Part shown: one piece after another, positions 6,290-15,136 of the stretch | Layout of the letters: each line of letters begins with the position of its first letter | How positions within the stretch are numbered: the first letter of the stretch is position 1 | Assembly: GCA_965218045.1 (NCBI GenBank) | Contig: CBDCJX010000009.1 | Span: 434,001-498,000, forward strand | Source of the DNA: CAVRCA01 sp965218045 | GTDB taxonomy: Bacteria; Pseudomonadota; Alphaproteobacteria; Acetobacterales; Acetobacteraceae | DNA: 64,000 nucleotides | Direction: 5' to 3' | The notes under the pieces: generated by a model | Databases searched by the model: none | What the model was told of the DNA's origin: nothing | The model's input: the letters and a program-made list of their open reading frames with translations, nothing else | Translations under genes and position numbers: made by a program

Positions 6290-9124
6290 ATGACCGATTC
6301 CACAGCGACCGAGACCAAGGCGAGGGACTACCGCGGCACGGTGTTTCTCCCCACCACGTCGTTCCCGATGCGCGGCGATCTGCCGAACAAGGAGCCGCAG
6401 ATCCTGGCGCGCTGGGAGCGCATGGGGCTGTGGCAGCGCCTGCGGGAGAGTTCCGCCGGGCGGGAGAAATTCATCCTGCATGACGGGCCGCCGTATGCGA
6501 ACGGCAACCTGCATATCGGCACGGCGCTCAACAAGATTCTCAAGGACGTGGTCAACCGCAGCCGCCAGATGGCCGGGTTCGACGCCGACTACATCCCCGG
6601 CTGGGACTGCCACGGCCTGCCGATCGAGTGGAAGATCGAGGAGCAGTATCGTAAGGCGGGCACCAACACCGCCAAGGACGACATCCCGGTGTTGCAGTTC
6701 CGCGCCGAGTGCCGCGCCTATGCCGAGCACTGGCTGGGCGTGCAGGAGGGCGAGTTTCGCCGGCTCGGGGTGGAGGGCGATTTTGCCCAGCGCTACGCCA
6801 CGATGGATTTCCCCTCCGAGGCCGCCATCGCCGGCGAGATAGGCAAGTTCCTGCTCAATGGCGCGCTGTATCGTGGGCTGCGGCCGGTGATGTGGAGCCC
6901 GGTCGAGAAGACCGCGCTCGCCGAAGCGGAGATCGAGTACCACGACCACACCAGCACGACGATCTGGGTGCGGTTCCCGATCGTGACGTCGCCTCGGTCC
7001 GAGCTGGTCGGCGCTTCGGTGGTGATCTGGACCACCACCCCCTGGACCATGCCGGGCAATCGCGCCATCGCCGCCGGGCCGGAGATCGACTATGCGCTCG
7101 TGCATGTCGACGGTGCAGCGGAGGGCTCGCTGGCGCGGGTCGGCGAGCGGCTGCTGGTGGCGCTGCCGCTGCTGCCCAGCTTCACCGAGACCGTCGGCGT
7201 CGCCACGCATCACGTGGTGCATCTCTATAAAGGTAGCGAGCTGGAGGGCGCGGTCACGGCGCATCCGCTACGCGGGCGCGGCTACGATCACGACACGCCG
7301 GTGCTGCTCGCGGATTTCGTCACCACCGACCAGGGCACCGGGTTCGTGCATATCGCGCCAGGGCATGGCGACGACGACTTCGTGCTCGGGCGGGCGCACA
7401 ACCTCGAAATCCCCGAGACGGTCGGCGACGACGGCACGTTCAATGCCTGGGTGCCGCTGTTCGCCGGGCTGCACGTGTATCGCGCGGGCGATCCGGTCGC
7501 CAAGGCGTTGACCGAGGCGGGCGGGCTGCTCGCGCGCGGCAAGCTCGTGCACTCGTACCCGCACTCCTGGCGCAGCAAGGCGCCGCTGATCTACCGGGCG
7601 ACGCCGCAATGGTTCATCCGCATGGACGGGCCGGAGCGCATCCGCGACAACGCGCTGGCGGCGATCGAGGCAACGTATTTCGTGCCCGATCAGGGGCGCA
7701 ACCGCATCGGCAGCATGGTGGCGACGCGGCCCGATTGGTGCATCAGCCGCCAGCGCGCCTGGGGCGTGCCGATCCCGGTGTTCGTCGAGAAGCGCACCGG
7801 TGAGCCGTTGCGTGACCCGGACGTGGTGGCGCGCGTGGTTGCGGCATTCACCGAAGAGGGCGCGGATGCCTGGTACTCCTCGCCGCCGACGCGCTTCCTC
7901 GGCGACGGGCGCGATGCCGACGATTACGAGCAGGTGATGGACATCGTCGACGTGTGGTTCGAGTCGGGCTCGACCCACGCGTTCGTGCTGGAAGCGCGCG
8001 GGTTGCCGTGGCCGGCGGACCTCTATCTGGAAGGCTCCGACCAGCATCGCGGGTGGTTTCATTCGTCACTGCTGGAATCGGTCGGCACGCGGGGCGTGGC
8101 TCCATTCAAGGCCGTCCTGACCCACGGCTTCGTCATGGACGAGCACGGCCGCAAGATGTCGAAATCACTCGGCAACACGGTTGCGCCGCAGCAGGTGATC
8201 GCGCAATACGGCGCCGACATCCTGCGGCTGTGGGTAATGTCGTCGGATACCACCGAGGATCTGCGGGTCGGGCCGGAGATCCTCAAGCAGCAATCCGAGC
8301 TGTATCGCCGGCTGCGCAACACCTTGCGCTGGGTGCTCGGCAGTCTCGCCGGCTTCACCGAGGCCGAGCGCGTGCCGGAGGCCGAGATGCCGGAGCTGGA
8401 GCGCTGGGTGCTGCACCGGCTCACCGAGTTCGACACGCTGATCCGGCGCGCGACCATGAGCTACGACTGGACCGGTGTGTATCCGGCGCTGCATAATTTC
8501 TGCGCCTCCGACCTCTCGGCGTTCTATTTCGACGTTCGCAAGGACGCGATCTACTGCGACCGGCCCGACAGCTTGCGCCGGCGCGCCGCCCGCACCGTGC
8601 TCGACCACCTGCATCGTTGCCTCACGACGTGGCTGGCGCCGGTGCTGTGCTTCACCGCCGAGGAGGCGTGGTGCGCGCGCTTCGGCGAGGAGAGCAGCGT
8701 CCACTTGCAGACCTACCCCGCGCTGCCCGCGACATGGGCCGATCCCGCGCTGGCGGCGCGCTGGGAAGCGATCCGCGAGCGCCGCCGCGCCGCCACGGTG
8801 CAGATCGAGGCGATGCGCCGCGAGAAGGTGATCGGCTCCTCGCTGGAGGCCGAGGTCACCTTGCTGTTTGCTCCCGACGAGGACCGGTTGCTGCCGGCCG
8901 AAGCGTGGGAGGAGGTGATCATCGCTTCGATCGTTCGGCTTGACGTGCGGCCGCCCGGCGCCGGCGCCGCCAACGCGCGGGTCCGCCGCATCGAGGACGG
9001 CGCCAAGTGCGCGCGCTGCTGGCGGGTGCTGCCGGAGGTGGGCGCCGATCGGGCGCATCCGGCGCTGTGCCAACGCTGCGCCGACGCGGTGGAATCCGGG
9101 CTGGTCTGCTCGGCGCCGGAGTGA
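6290..9124 (+). CDS. ileS: isoleucyl-tRNA synthetase
   Basis: 944 residues, normal for the bacterial type with a C-terminal zinc finger. It charges tRNA-Ile with isoleucine and edits valine. The HIGH-type motif is PPYANGNLHIGTALNK (about residue 66), the KMSKS motif is RKMSKSLGNTV near residue 622, and the CP1 editing domain lies between them (TTPWTMPGN). The C-terminal CxxC pair (CARCWRVLP, CQRCAD) is intact. The long form lacks the features of eukaryotic-like mupirocin-resistant IleRS. The stop codon overlaps the lspA start as GTGA, so ileS and lspA are coupled. Confidence 0.98.
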   Translation: MTDSTATETKARDYRGTVFLPTTSFPMRGDLPNKEPQILARWERMGLWQRLRESSAGREKFILHDGPPYANGNLHIGTALNKILKDVVNRSRQMAGFDADYIPGWDCHGLPIEWKIEEQYRKAGTNTAKDDIPVLQFRAECRAYAEHWLGVQEGEFRRLGVEGDFAQRYATMDFPSEAAIAGEIGKFLLNGALYRGLRPVMWSPVEKTALAEAEIEYHDHTSTTIWVRFPIVTSPRSELVGASVVIWTTTPWTMPGNRAIAAGPEIDYALVHVDGAAEGSLARVGERLLVALPLLPSFTETVGVATHHVVHLYKGSELEGAVTAHPLRGRGYDHDTPVLLADFVTTDQGTGFVHIAPGHGDDDFVLGRAHNLEIPETVGDDGTFNAWVPLFAGLHVYRAGDPVAKALTEAGGLLARGKLVHSYPHSWRSKAPLIYRATPQWFIRMDGPERIRDNALAAIEATYFVPDQGRNRIGSMVATRPDWCISRQRAWGVPIPVFVEKRTGEPLRDPDVVARVVAAFTEEGADAWYSSPPTRFLGDGRDADDYEQVMDIVDVWFESGSTHAFVLEARGLPWPADLYLEGSDQHRGWFHSSLLESVGTRGVAPFKAVLTHGFVMDEHGRKMSKSLGNTVAPQQVIAQYGADILRLWVMSSDTTEDLRVGPEILKQQSELYRRLRNTLRWVLGSLAGFTEAERVPEAEMPELERWVLHRLTEFDTLIRRATMSYDWTGVYPALHNFCASDLSAFYFDVRKDAIYCDRPDSLRRRAARTVLDHLHRCLTTWLAPVLCFTAEEAWCARFGEESSVHLQTYPALPATWADPALAARWEAIRERRRAATVQIEAMRREKVIGSSLEAEVTLLFAPDEDRLLPAEAWEEVIIASIVRLDVRPPGAGAANARVRRIEDGAKCARCWRVLPEVGADRAHPALCQRCADAVESGLVCSAPE

Positions 9125-9648
9125 CCCGCAACGGACGCACCACAATCGGCCTGCTCGTCGGGCTGGCGGTGCTGCTCGCCGATCAGGCCAGCAAATACTG
9201 GGTGCTCGATGTGCTGCGGCTACCGGAGCTGCGCCAGGTCCAGGTGCTGCCGGTGCTCAACCTGACGATGGTGTGGAACCGGGGGGTGACCTTCGGCCTG
9301 CTGAACGGGGTGGGCGGGATGAGCAGCCTGGTGCTCGCCGGCATCGCGGTGATCGTGGTGCTGCTGCTCGCTTGGTGGTTGCGACGCGCCGAAACCTGGG
9401 TGGTGGCGACGGCGCTGGGCGCGATCGCCGGCGGCGCGATCGGCAACGTGATCGACCGCCTGCGCTTCGGGGCCGTGGTGGATTTCATTCACGCTCATGT
9501 CGGGGACTGGTCCTGGTACGTGTTCAACCTGGCCGATGCCGCTATCGTGTGCGGGGTGGCCGCGCTGGTGCTCGAAGGGCTGCTGCCGCGCCGCGCCCGG
9601 AACCCGAACGATGCAGACCGGCTTGCCGGTGATCGAGGCGGCAGCTAA
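9121..9648 (+). CDS. lspA: lipoprotein signal peptidase (signal peptidase II)
   Basis: 175 residues from the GTG at 9121, which overlaps the ileS TGA by four bases; a longer upstream reading would lie inside ileS. LspA cleaves the signal peptide of diacylglyceryl-modified prolipoproteins in the inner membrane. Four membrane segments are visible. Conserved blocks are DQASKYWV, NLTMVWNRGVTFG, GAIGNVIDRLRFGAVVDFIH (first catalytic Asp) and FNLADAAI (second catalytic Asp). The two lipoprotein genes that follow encode likely substrates. Confidence 0.97.
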   Translation: MTRNGRTTIGLLVGLAVLLADQASKYWVLDVLRLPELRQVQVLPVLNLTMVWNRGVTFGLLNGVGGMSSLVLAGIAVIVVLLLAWWLRRAETWVVATALGAIAGGAIGNVIDRLRFGAVVDFIHAHVGDWSWYVFNLADAAIVCGVAALVLEGLLPRRARNPNDADRLAGDRGGS

Positions 9649-9657
9649 GCAGGCGAC

Positions 9658-10173
9658 ATGCGCGCACTCACGAATCGCGGCACCGGAGTCGGGCGGTGCG
9701 TTGGTCGCAGCCTCGCCGCAGGGGCCTGCCTGGTGTTGAGCCTGGCCGGATGCTCCGACTATGGCACGCGCGAGTTCGGCGTGCGGCGAGACTTGCAGGA
9801 GCGCACCCGCGTCGTGTCGCCGCCGCCGCTGTCGCAGCCGCCTATCCTGGCGCAACGGGCGGTGCGTAGCGATGATCAGCCGGCGGTCGAGGCTGAAGCC
9901 GCCGTGCCCAGCGCCGCAAGCTCCAACGCCGCAAGCCGCACCCCCGCAAGCCCCACCCCCGCAAGCCCGGCGGCGCCCGCCAGCGAGGGCGAGATGGTGC
10001 TGCTCGGCGAGGCCGGTCCGCCGGCGCGGGCGGATATACGCGAGAAGGTGGACCAGGAAGCCCAGCTCGGCCGTGTCGACCCCGGCCGGTCCGATGCGAT
10101 CCTGTTCGGCCAACCTAGCCAGCACGACATCATCCAGCGCGGAAGCTCGTCATGGTGGGATCGGATTTTCTAG
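9658..10173 (+). CDS. DUF3035-like lipoprotein (BamF-type candidate), Ala/Pro/Ser-rich
   Basis: 171 residues. A hydrophobic signal ends in the lipobox LSLAGC near residue 31, so the mature protein should be lipidated and probably held in the outer membrane. The middle is low complexity and contains a 15-bp DNA repeat coding a five-residue repeat (AAS/PAS type). The C-terminal part (GPPARADIREKV, DAILFG, ending DRIF) resembles the same part of the next gene, so the two look like tandem paralogs. Small DUF3035 lipoproteins are annotated as a subunit of the beta-barrel assembly machine (BamF) in some Alphaproteobacteria; assigning that role here is inference. Confidence 0.65.
   Translation: MRALTNRGTGVGRCVGRSLAAGACLVLSLAGCSDYGTREFGVRRDLQERTRVVSPPPLSQPPILAQRAVRSDDQPAVEAEAAVPSAASSNAASRTPASPTPASPAAPASEGEMVLLGEAGPPARADIREKVDQEAQLGRVDPGRSDAILFGQPSQHDIIQRGSSSWWDRIF
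9912..9971 (+). repeat. 15-bp tandem repeat within the lipoprotein gene
   Basis: The hexamer CGCAAG recurs at 9915, 9930, 9945 and 9960, exactly 15 bases apart, with partly conserved bases between. The repeat is in frame and encodes four Ala/Pro-Ser-rich five-residue units, so changes in copy number would change linker length without a frameshift. Confidence 0.85.
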
Positions 10174-10202
10174 CAGGAAGCGCGCGTTTGTGGGGCGTGA
10201 CG

Positions 10203-10760
10203 ATGCGCCGGCGCGGACCCCGCGCGATCCTGGCCTTGGTGATCGCCGCGCCGCTTCTCGCGGCGTGCAGCACCCGCGAGCTGACCGACACGCTGGGCCT
10301 GACACGCGATGCGCCGAACGAGTTCATGGTCACCACCCGGGCGCCGCTACAGATGCCGCCGAGCTTCGAGATCAGGCCCCCCTCGCCCGGCACGCCCCGA
10401 CCGCAGGAGCGTCCGGAGAGCCGGCAAGCCGAGGAGGCGCTGGTGCCCTATACCGCGCTGGCCGGGACCACGACTCAGGCCAGCCCCGGCCAAGAGGCGA
10501 TCGTCCGCGCCGCCGGCCCGCCGGCGCCGCCCAACATACGCGCTCGGGTCAATGCCGAGGCATCGAAGGAACAGCCCGAACAGACCCTGACCGATCAGCT
10601 GCTGTTCTGGCGCAAGTCGCCGGCGCCGGGCACGGTGGTCGACCCGACCCGCGAGGCGCAGCGGCTACGCGCCAACGCCGCGCTCGGCAAGAGCCCCGAG
10701 CAGGGCGACACCCCGATCGTGCAGCCAAAGCGTCGCAGCATGCTGGGCCAAATTTTCTAG
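10203..10760 (+). CDS. DUF3035 lipoprotein (BamF-like candidate)
   Basis: 185 residues from the ATG at 10203. The signal peptide (MRRRGPRAILALVIAAPLLA) ends in the lipobox LLAAC, which favours this start over an upstream in-frame ATG at 10152 inside the previous gene. The mature part has the family signature PNEFMVTTRAPLQMPPSFE followed by RPPSPG, then GPPAPPNIRARV and a C-terminus ending in GQIF. The family is restricted mostly to Alphaproteobacteria and is annotated in Caulobacter-type systems as a BAM-complex lipoprotein. Position after lspA and next to a shorter paralog suggests a local duplication. Envelope location is confident from the lipobox; the precise role is inferred. Confidence 0.75.
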   Translation: MRRRGPRAILALVIAAPLLAACSTRELTDTLGLTRDAPNEFMVTTRAPLQMPPSFEIRPPSPGTPRPQERPESRQAEEALVPYTALAGTTTQASPGQEAIVRAAGPPAPPNIRARVNAEASKEQPEQTLTDQLLFWRKSPAPGTVVDPTREAQRLRANAALGKSPEQGDTPIVQPKRRSMLGQIF

Positions 10761-10782
10761 CTGAGCGTTCGCGGCCCCGATC

Positions 10783-11244
10783 TCACGTTTGAACCGACTT
10801 GCTCATGTGAACAACGACGCCGCCGGTCCAGGTCTCCTCGCAGTCGATGCGGTAGCCCAGCTTCTGGTAGAGCCGGACGTTCTCGTCGAACAGCTGGTTG
10901 GTGTAGAGCTTGATCTCCTTGTGTCCCAGCATCGCCGCCACGGTCTCGGCGTGGGCCATCAGCCTGCGGCCCAAGCCTCGACCCTGAAACGCCGGCGCGA
11001 CGGCGACGTTCTCGACCAGGAGATGATCGGCGTGGGGGATCATCTCGATCAGACCGGCAAGCTTGCCCGCCAGATACAGCAGGTCGATGCGGTGGTTGCG
11101 CACCGCTTCCGCGTAGTCGGCGGTCATCGGCAGCGGCTCGCGTCCGATCAGCGCCACCCATTTGGCATAGGCTTCCCGAGTCAAGCCACGGATGGCAGCG
11201 GCATCCGCCGCCGTGGCCGGCCGCAGTGACCAAGCTTCGCGCAT
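10783..11244 (-). CDS. GNAT family N-acetyltransferase
   Basis: 153 residues from the ATG at 11244, which is preceded on the minus strand by a strong AGGAGGT (11251-11257), deciding against the longer frame starting at 11271. GNAT enzymes transfer acetyl from acetyl-CoA to an amine. The acetyl-CoA-binding motif A is VAPAFQGRGLGRRLM near residue 93, followed by the typical LYTNQLFDENVRLYQKLGY ending where Tyr is the general acid in many members. The substrate cannot be predicted. The gene faces the convergent lipoprotein operon and is divergent from the TPP-enzyme gene. Confidence 0.85.
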   Translation of the reverse strand: MREAWSLRPATAADAAAIRGLTREAYAKWVALIGREPLPMTADYAEAVRNHRIDLLYLAGKLAGLIEMIPHADHLLVENVAVAPAFQGRGLGRRLMAHAETVAAMLGHKEIKLYTNQLFDENVRLYQKLGYRIDCEETWTGGVVVHMSKSVQT

Positions 11245-11388
11245 CGTCGGACCTCCTGCCCAGGCGATCAATCTAACGACAAATTAAACGTCGGCGCTGG
11301 AACGGTTCGCGAGGCGGTGTGTTGCTGCCGCATCGACGCGGGCGGACGCGGCTTCGCCCTGTCGCTCATGACGGAAGGGGTGCGGGCC

Positions 11389-13182
11389 ATGGCGCAGCTG
11401 GTGGGAGATTTCTTCTGGCACCGCTTGCATGAATGGGGCGTGCGGCGGGTGTTCGGCTATCCCGGCGACGGCATAAACGGGCTGCTCGGCGGGTTGCAGC
11501 GCCTCGGCACCGACAAGATCGAATTCGTGCAGGTGCGGCACGAGGAGATGGCCGCGTTCATGGCCTCCGCCTACGCCAAGTTCACCGGTGAGCTCGGCGT
11601 CTGCATGGCGACCTCCGGCCCGGGCGCCTCGCATCTGATCACCGGCCTGTATGATGCGCGAATGGACCACCAGCCGGTGCTGGCGATCGTCGGACAGCAG
11701 GCGCGCGCGGCGTTGGGCGGGCACTACCAGCAGGAACTCGATCTGACGACCATGTTCAAGGACGTGGCCGGCGCCTTCGTGCAGCAGGCGACCACGCCGC
11801 CGCAAGTGCGCCACCTGGTGGATCGCGCGGTGCGTATCGCCACCGCCCGGCGGCGCGTCACCGCGCTGATCTTCCCCAACGACTTGCAGGAGATGGAATA
11901 CTCGGAGCCGCCGCGCAAGCACGGCACGGTGCATTCCGGCATCGGCTACTCGGCGCCAAAAGTGGTGCCGTACGACGCCGACCTGCGGCGCGCCGCCGAC
12001 GTGCTCAACGCGGGCAAGAAAGTCGCCATCCTGGTCGGCGCTGGAGCGTTGCGCGCCACCGACGAGGTGATCGCGGTCGCCAACAAGCTGCAGGCGGGGG
12101 TCGCCAAGGCGTTGCTCGGCAAGGCGGCGCTGCCGGATGATCTGCCGTGGGTGACCGGCTCCATCGGTCTGCTCGGCACCGGGCCAAGCTGGGACTTGAT
12201 GACTGATTGCGACACCTTGCTGATGATCGGCTCCGGTTTTCCGTATTCGGAGTTCATGCCCAAGGAGGGGCAGGCGCGTGGCGTGCAGATCGACATCGAG
12301 CCCGAGATGCTGAGCATCCGCTACCCGATGGAGGTCAACCTCGTCGGTGATTCCGCCGAGACCTTGCGCGCACTGTTGCCGTTGCTCGAGGAGCAGACCG
12401 ACCGCTCCTGGCGCAAGACCGTCGAGGAGAACGTCGCCTCGTGGTGGAAGACGATGGAAAACCGGGCGATGCAGCCGGCCAAGCCGGTCAACCCGCAACG
12501 CGTGACGTGGGAGTTGTCACCCCGCCTGCCGGAGCGCGCGATCATCACCAGCGATTCCGGCTCCTGCGCCAACTGGTTTGCGCGCGACCTGAAGATGCGG
12601 CGCGGCATGATGGCGTCGCTGTCCGGCGGCCTCGCCTCGATGGGGGCCGCCGTGCCGTACGCGATCGCGGCCAAGTTCGGCCATCCGGACCGGCCGGTCG
12701 TGGCGCTGGTTGGCGACGGTGCGATGCAGATGAACAACATGGCCGAGCTGATCACCATCGCGAAATACTGGAAGCAGTGGCCGAACCCCAAGCTTGTGGT
12801 CTGCGTGTTCAACAACCAGGACCTAAACCAGGTGACCTGGGAGCAGCGCGTGATGGAGGGCGATCCGAAGTTCGAGGCGACGCAAGATATCCCCGACGTG
12901 CCCTATCACCGCTTCGCCGAACTGATCGGGCTGCGCGGCATCTTTGTGGACACGGCCGAGCGCGTCGGTCCGGCGTGGGACGAGGCGCTCGCCGCCGATC
13001 GGCCGACCGTGCTGGAGATCAAGACCGACCCCGACGTGCCGCCATTGCCGCCGCACATCACCTTGTCGCAGGCGAAAGCGTTCACCTCCACCTTGCTCAG
13101 CGGTGATCCGGATGAGGCCGGGGTGATCACCAGCACGGCGCGTCAGGTGCTGAGCTCCGTGCTGCCGGGGAGCAAGGACTGA
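11389..13182 (+). CDS. thiamine-pyrophosphate-requiring enzyme (pyruvate oxidase / acetolactate synthase-like)
   Basis: 597 residues with the three-domain layout of the POX/ALS family: an N-terminal TPP-binding domain with catalytic Glu in VRHEEMAAFMA, a central domain, and a C-terminal TPP domain with GDGAMQMNNMAELITI and the Asn of VFNNQDLNQ. These enzymes decarboxylate a 2-oxo acid. The ATG at 11389 has GGAAGGGG eight bases upstream; an in-frame ATG at 11368 has no ribosome-binding site. The sequence does not show which 2-oxo acid is used or whether FAD is redox active. It directly abuts an enolase-superfamily gene (ATG immediately after this stop), suggesting a shared sugar-acid pathway. 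Confidence 0.85.
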   Translation: MAQLVGDFFWHRLHEWGVRRVFGYPGDGINGLLGGLQRLGTDKIEFVQVRHEEMAAFMASAYAKFTGELGVCMATSGPGASHLITGLYDARMDHQPVLAIVGQQARAALGGHYQQELDLTTMFKDVAGAFVQQATTPPQVRHLVDRAVRIATARRRVTALIFPNDLQEMEYSEPPRKHGTVHSGIGYSAPKVVPYDADLRRAADVLNAGKKVAILVGAGALRATDEVIAVANKLQAGVAKALLGKAALPDDLPWVTGSIGLLGTGPSWDLMTDCDTLLMIGSGFPYSEFMPKEGQARGVQIDIEPEMLSIRYPMEVNLVGDSAETLRALLPLLEEQTDRSWRKTVEENVASWWKTMENRAMQPAKPVNPQRVTWELSPRLPERAIITSDSGSCANWFARDLKMRRGMMASLSGGLASMGAAVPYAIAAKFGHPDRPVVALVGDGAMQMNNMAELITIAKYWKQWPNPKLVVCVFNNQDLNQVTWEQRVMEGDPKFEATQDIPDVPYHRFAELIGLRGIFVDTAERVGPAWDEALAADRPTVLEIKTDPDVPPLPPHITLSQAKAFTSTLLSGDPDEAGVITSTARQVLSSVLPGSKD

Positions 13183-14289
13183 ATGCCAGGCAGTCGGCCC
13201 GAGGCGCGGCTGCACTCGCTCGACGCTGCCGCCTACAAGATCCCGACCGACAAGCCGGAGGCGGATGGCAGCATGCACTGGACGTCCACGACGCTGATCG
13301 TGGCGGAGGTGCAGGCGGCCGGGCATAGCGGCATGGGCTACACGTACAGCGACGCAAGCAACGTCGCGCTGATACGCGGTGCGTTGGCGGAAGCGACGCA
13401 GGGCGGGGACGCGTTCGACATCGGCGCGGCGTGGATCGCCATGCAGCGCCGCGTGCGAAATCTTGGCCGCGAGGGATTGGCGGCGACCGCGATCTCCGCG
13501 GTGGACGCGGCGCTGTGGGATTTGAAGGCGAAGCTGCTCGGCCTGCCGTTGGCGTCGTTGCTGGGTCGCTTTCGGACAGAGGTGCCGATCTACGGCAGCG
13601 GCGGGTTCACCACGTACACCGATGCCGAGCTGCGCGAGCAGCTCGCGGGCTGGGTGGAGCGCGACGGTTGCCGCTGGGTGAAGATGAAGATCGGCACCCA
13701 TCCGCATCGCGACCCCGAGCGCGTGCGTGTCGCCAAGCAGGCGATCGGCGCGCGCACCTTGTTCGTCGACGCCAACGGTGCGTTGCCGGAGAAGCAGGCG
13801 CTGGCGCAGGCGGAGCTGTTTGCCGCGCAGGATGTCGCCTGGTTCGAGGAGCCGGTGTCCTCGGACGATCTCGCGGCACTGCGCCGGCTGCGCGAACGGG
13901 CGCCCGCCGGCATGGAGATCGCCGCCGGCGAATACGCCTACACCACGGATTACGTTCGGCGCATGCTCGATGCGGGCGCGGTCGACGTGCAGCAGGTCGA
14001 TGCCTCGCGGTGCTGCGGCATAACCGGCTTCTTGCAAGCCGGGGCGCTGTGCGACGCGCATCACGTCGATCTGTCGGGACATTGCGCGCCGGCGCTGCAC
14101 CTGCACGCTGCATGCGCCGTTCCGCGTTTCCGTCACCTGGAATGGTTCCACGATCACGTACGGATTGAGCATATGTTGTTCGACGGCGCGCCGACACCGC
14201 AGGACGGCATGATCCGGCCGGATATGTCGCGCCCGGGCCTGGGTCTCGCGTTCAAGCGTCAGGACGCCGAGCAATACCGTATCCACTGA
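13183..14289 (+). CDS. enolase-superfamily enzyme (mandelate racemase/muconate lactonizing type)
   Basis: 368 residues. The C-terminal barrel shows the superfamily catalytic set: WVKMKIG (Lys-x-Lys base), LFVDANGAL (first metal Asp), FEEPVS (Glu), AAGEYAY (Glu), VQQVDASRCCGITG and SGHCAPALH near the end. Members abstract a proton alpha to a carboxylate and either racemise, dehydrate or cycloisomerise it; acid-sugar dehydratases are the commonest. Its start codon directly follows the TPP-enzyme stop and the next gene is 10 bases on. The local presence of gluconate-dehydrogenase-like genes makes a sugar-acid dehydratase a reasonable guess. Confidence 0.85.
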   Translation: MPGSRPEARLHSLDAAAYKIPTDKPEADGSMHWTSTTLIVAEVQAAGHSGMGYTYSDASNVALIRGALAEATQGGDAFDIGAAWIAMQRRVRNLGREGLAATAISAVDAALWDLKAKLLGLPLASLLGRFRTEVPIYGSGGFTTYTDAELREQLAGWVERDGCRWVKMKIGTHPHRDPERVRVAKQAIGARTLFVDANGALPEKQALAQAELFAAQDVAWFEEPVSSDDLAALRRLRERAPAGMEIAAGEYAYTTDYVRRMLDAGAVDVQQVDASRCCGITGFLQAGALCDAHHVDLSGHCAPALHLHAACAVPRFRHLEWFHDHVRIEHMLFDGAPTPQDGMIRPDMSRPGLGLAFKRQDAEQYRIH

Positions 14290-14299
14290 AAGAGCATCG

Positions 14300-15136
14300 A
14301 TGGCAGTATCAAGAAAGGCGGCAGTGGTCGCGGCGCGGCGGCTCAACCGCGCGTCGGGCATGCTCGCCGCTTCGGTGCTGGCGGACAGCGCCGTCGAGCA
14401 CTATCGCGGATCGTTCGAGAACCGGGCGATGTACACGCCGCTCATCGTCTCCGCGCTGACCCTGGCGGCGAGCGGGCATGGCACCGCCGACAGCAGCCCC
14501 GCCGCGCATCGTACGCGTGATGCGGTCTACGGCCTTGCCGGCCTCACCGGGGTGGTTGGCAGCCTGTTCCACGTCTACAACGTTACCAAGCGGCCAGGCG
14601 GTCTCGACTGGCAGAACGTGTTCTACGGTGCCCCGCTCGGCGCGCCGATGGCGCTGATGCTGGCGGGGATGCTCGGCGTCACCTCGGAGCGGGTGCGCGA
14701 CAACATCCCTGGCCGCACGCCGCGTGTGTTCGGCTTGCCGGCCGGTCGAGCGATGGCCGCGCTCACCAGCCTCGGCCTGCTTGGAACCAGCGGCGAGGCG
14801 GGACTGCTGCACCTGCGCGGCGCCTATCATAACCCGGCGATGTTCTTGCCGGTCAGTGTGCCGCCGATCGCCGCGTTGCTGATGGCGGACACCGCGATCG
14901 GCCCGCGTCGACGTCTGCGCCGGCTTGCTCGCTGGTGGATGCGGCTGACCGCGCTGCTCGGCTTTGCTGGCGCCGGATTCCATGTCTGGGGCGTGCAGCG
15001 GAACATGGGCGGCTGGCGCAACTGGCGACAGAACGTGCTGAGCGGGCCGCCGATTCCGGCACCACCGTCGTTCACCGGCCTCGCTCTCGCCGGTCTCGCC
15101 GCGCTCGGCTTGCTTGAGGAGCATCCCGATGCCTGA
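14300..15136 (+). CDS. multi-pass membrane protein of unknown function, linked to the GMC oxidoreductase
   Basis: 278 residues with five or six hydrophobic segments (around residues 45-60, 78-95, 115-135, 155-170, 185-200 and 215-235) and several His and Trp residues near membrane borders (LFHVYNVTKRPGG, GFHVWGVQRNMGGW; two copies of a FHV-x-x-V motif about 135 residues apart, suggesting an internal duplication). I do not recognise the family. Its stop overlaps the start of the gluconate dehydrogenase subunit-3-like gene, which in turn overlaps the GMC gene, so it is probably a membrane anchor or electron-transfer partner for that dehydrogenase. That role is inferred only from operon structure. 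Confidence 0.7.
   Translation: MAVSRKAAVVAARRLNRASGMLAASVLADSAVEHYRGSFENRAMYTPLIVSALTLAASGHGTADSSPAAHRTRDAVYGLAGLTGVVGSLFHVYNVTKRPGGLDWQNVFYGAPLGAPMALMLAGMLGVTSERVRDNIPGRTPRVFGLPAGRAMAALTSLGLLGTSGEAGLLHLRGAYHNPAMFLPVSVPPIAALLMADTAIGPRRRLRRLARWWMRLTALLGFAGAGFHVWGVQRNMGGWRNWRQNVLSGPPIPAPPSFTGLALAGLAALGLLEEHPDA

Noticed and set aside
9912..9971. Possible CRISPR-like repeat
   Set aside because: The units are only 15 bp, contiguous, in frame and inside a lipoprotein gene; no spacers.
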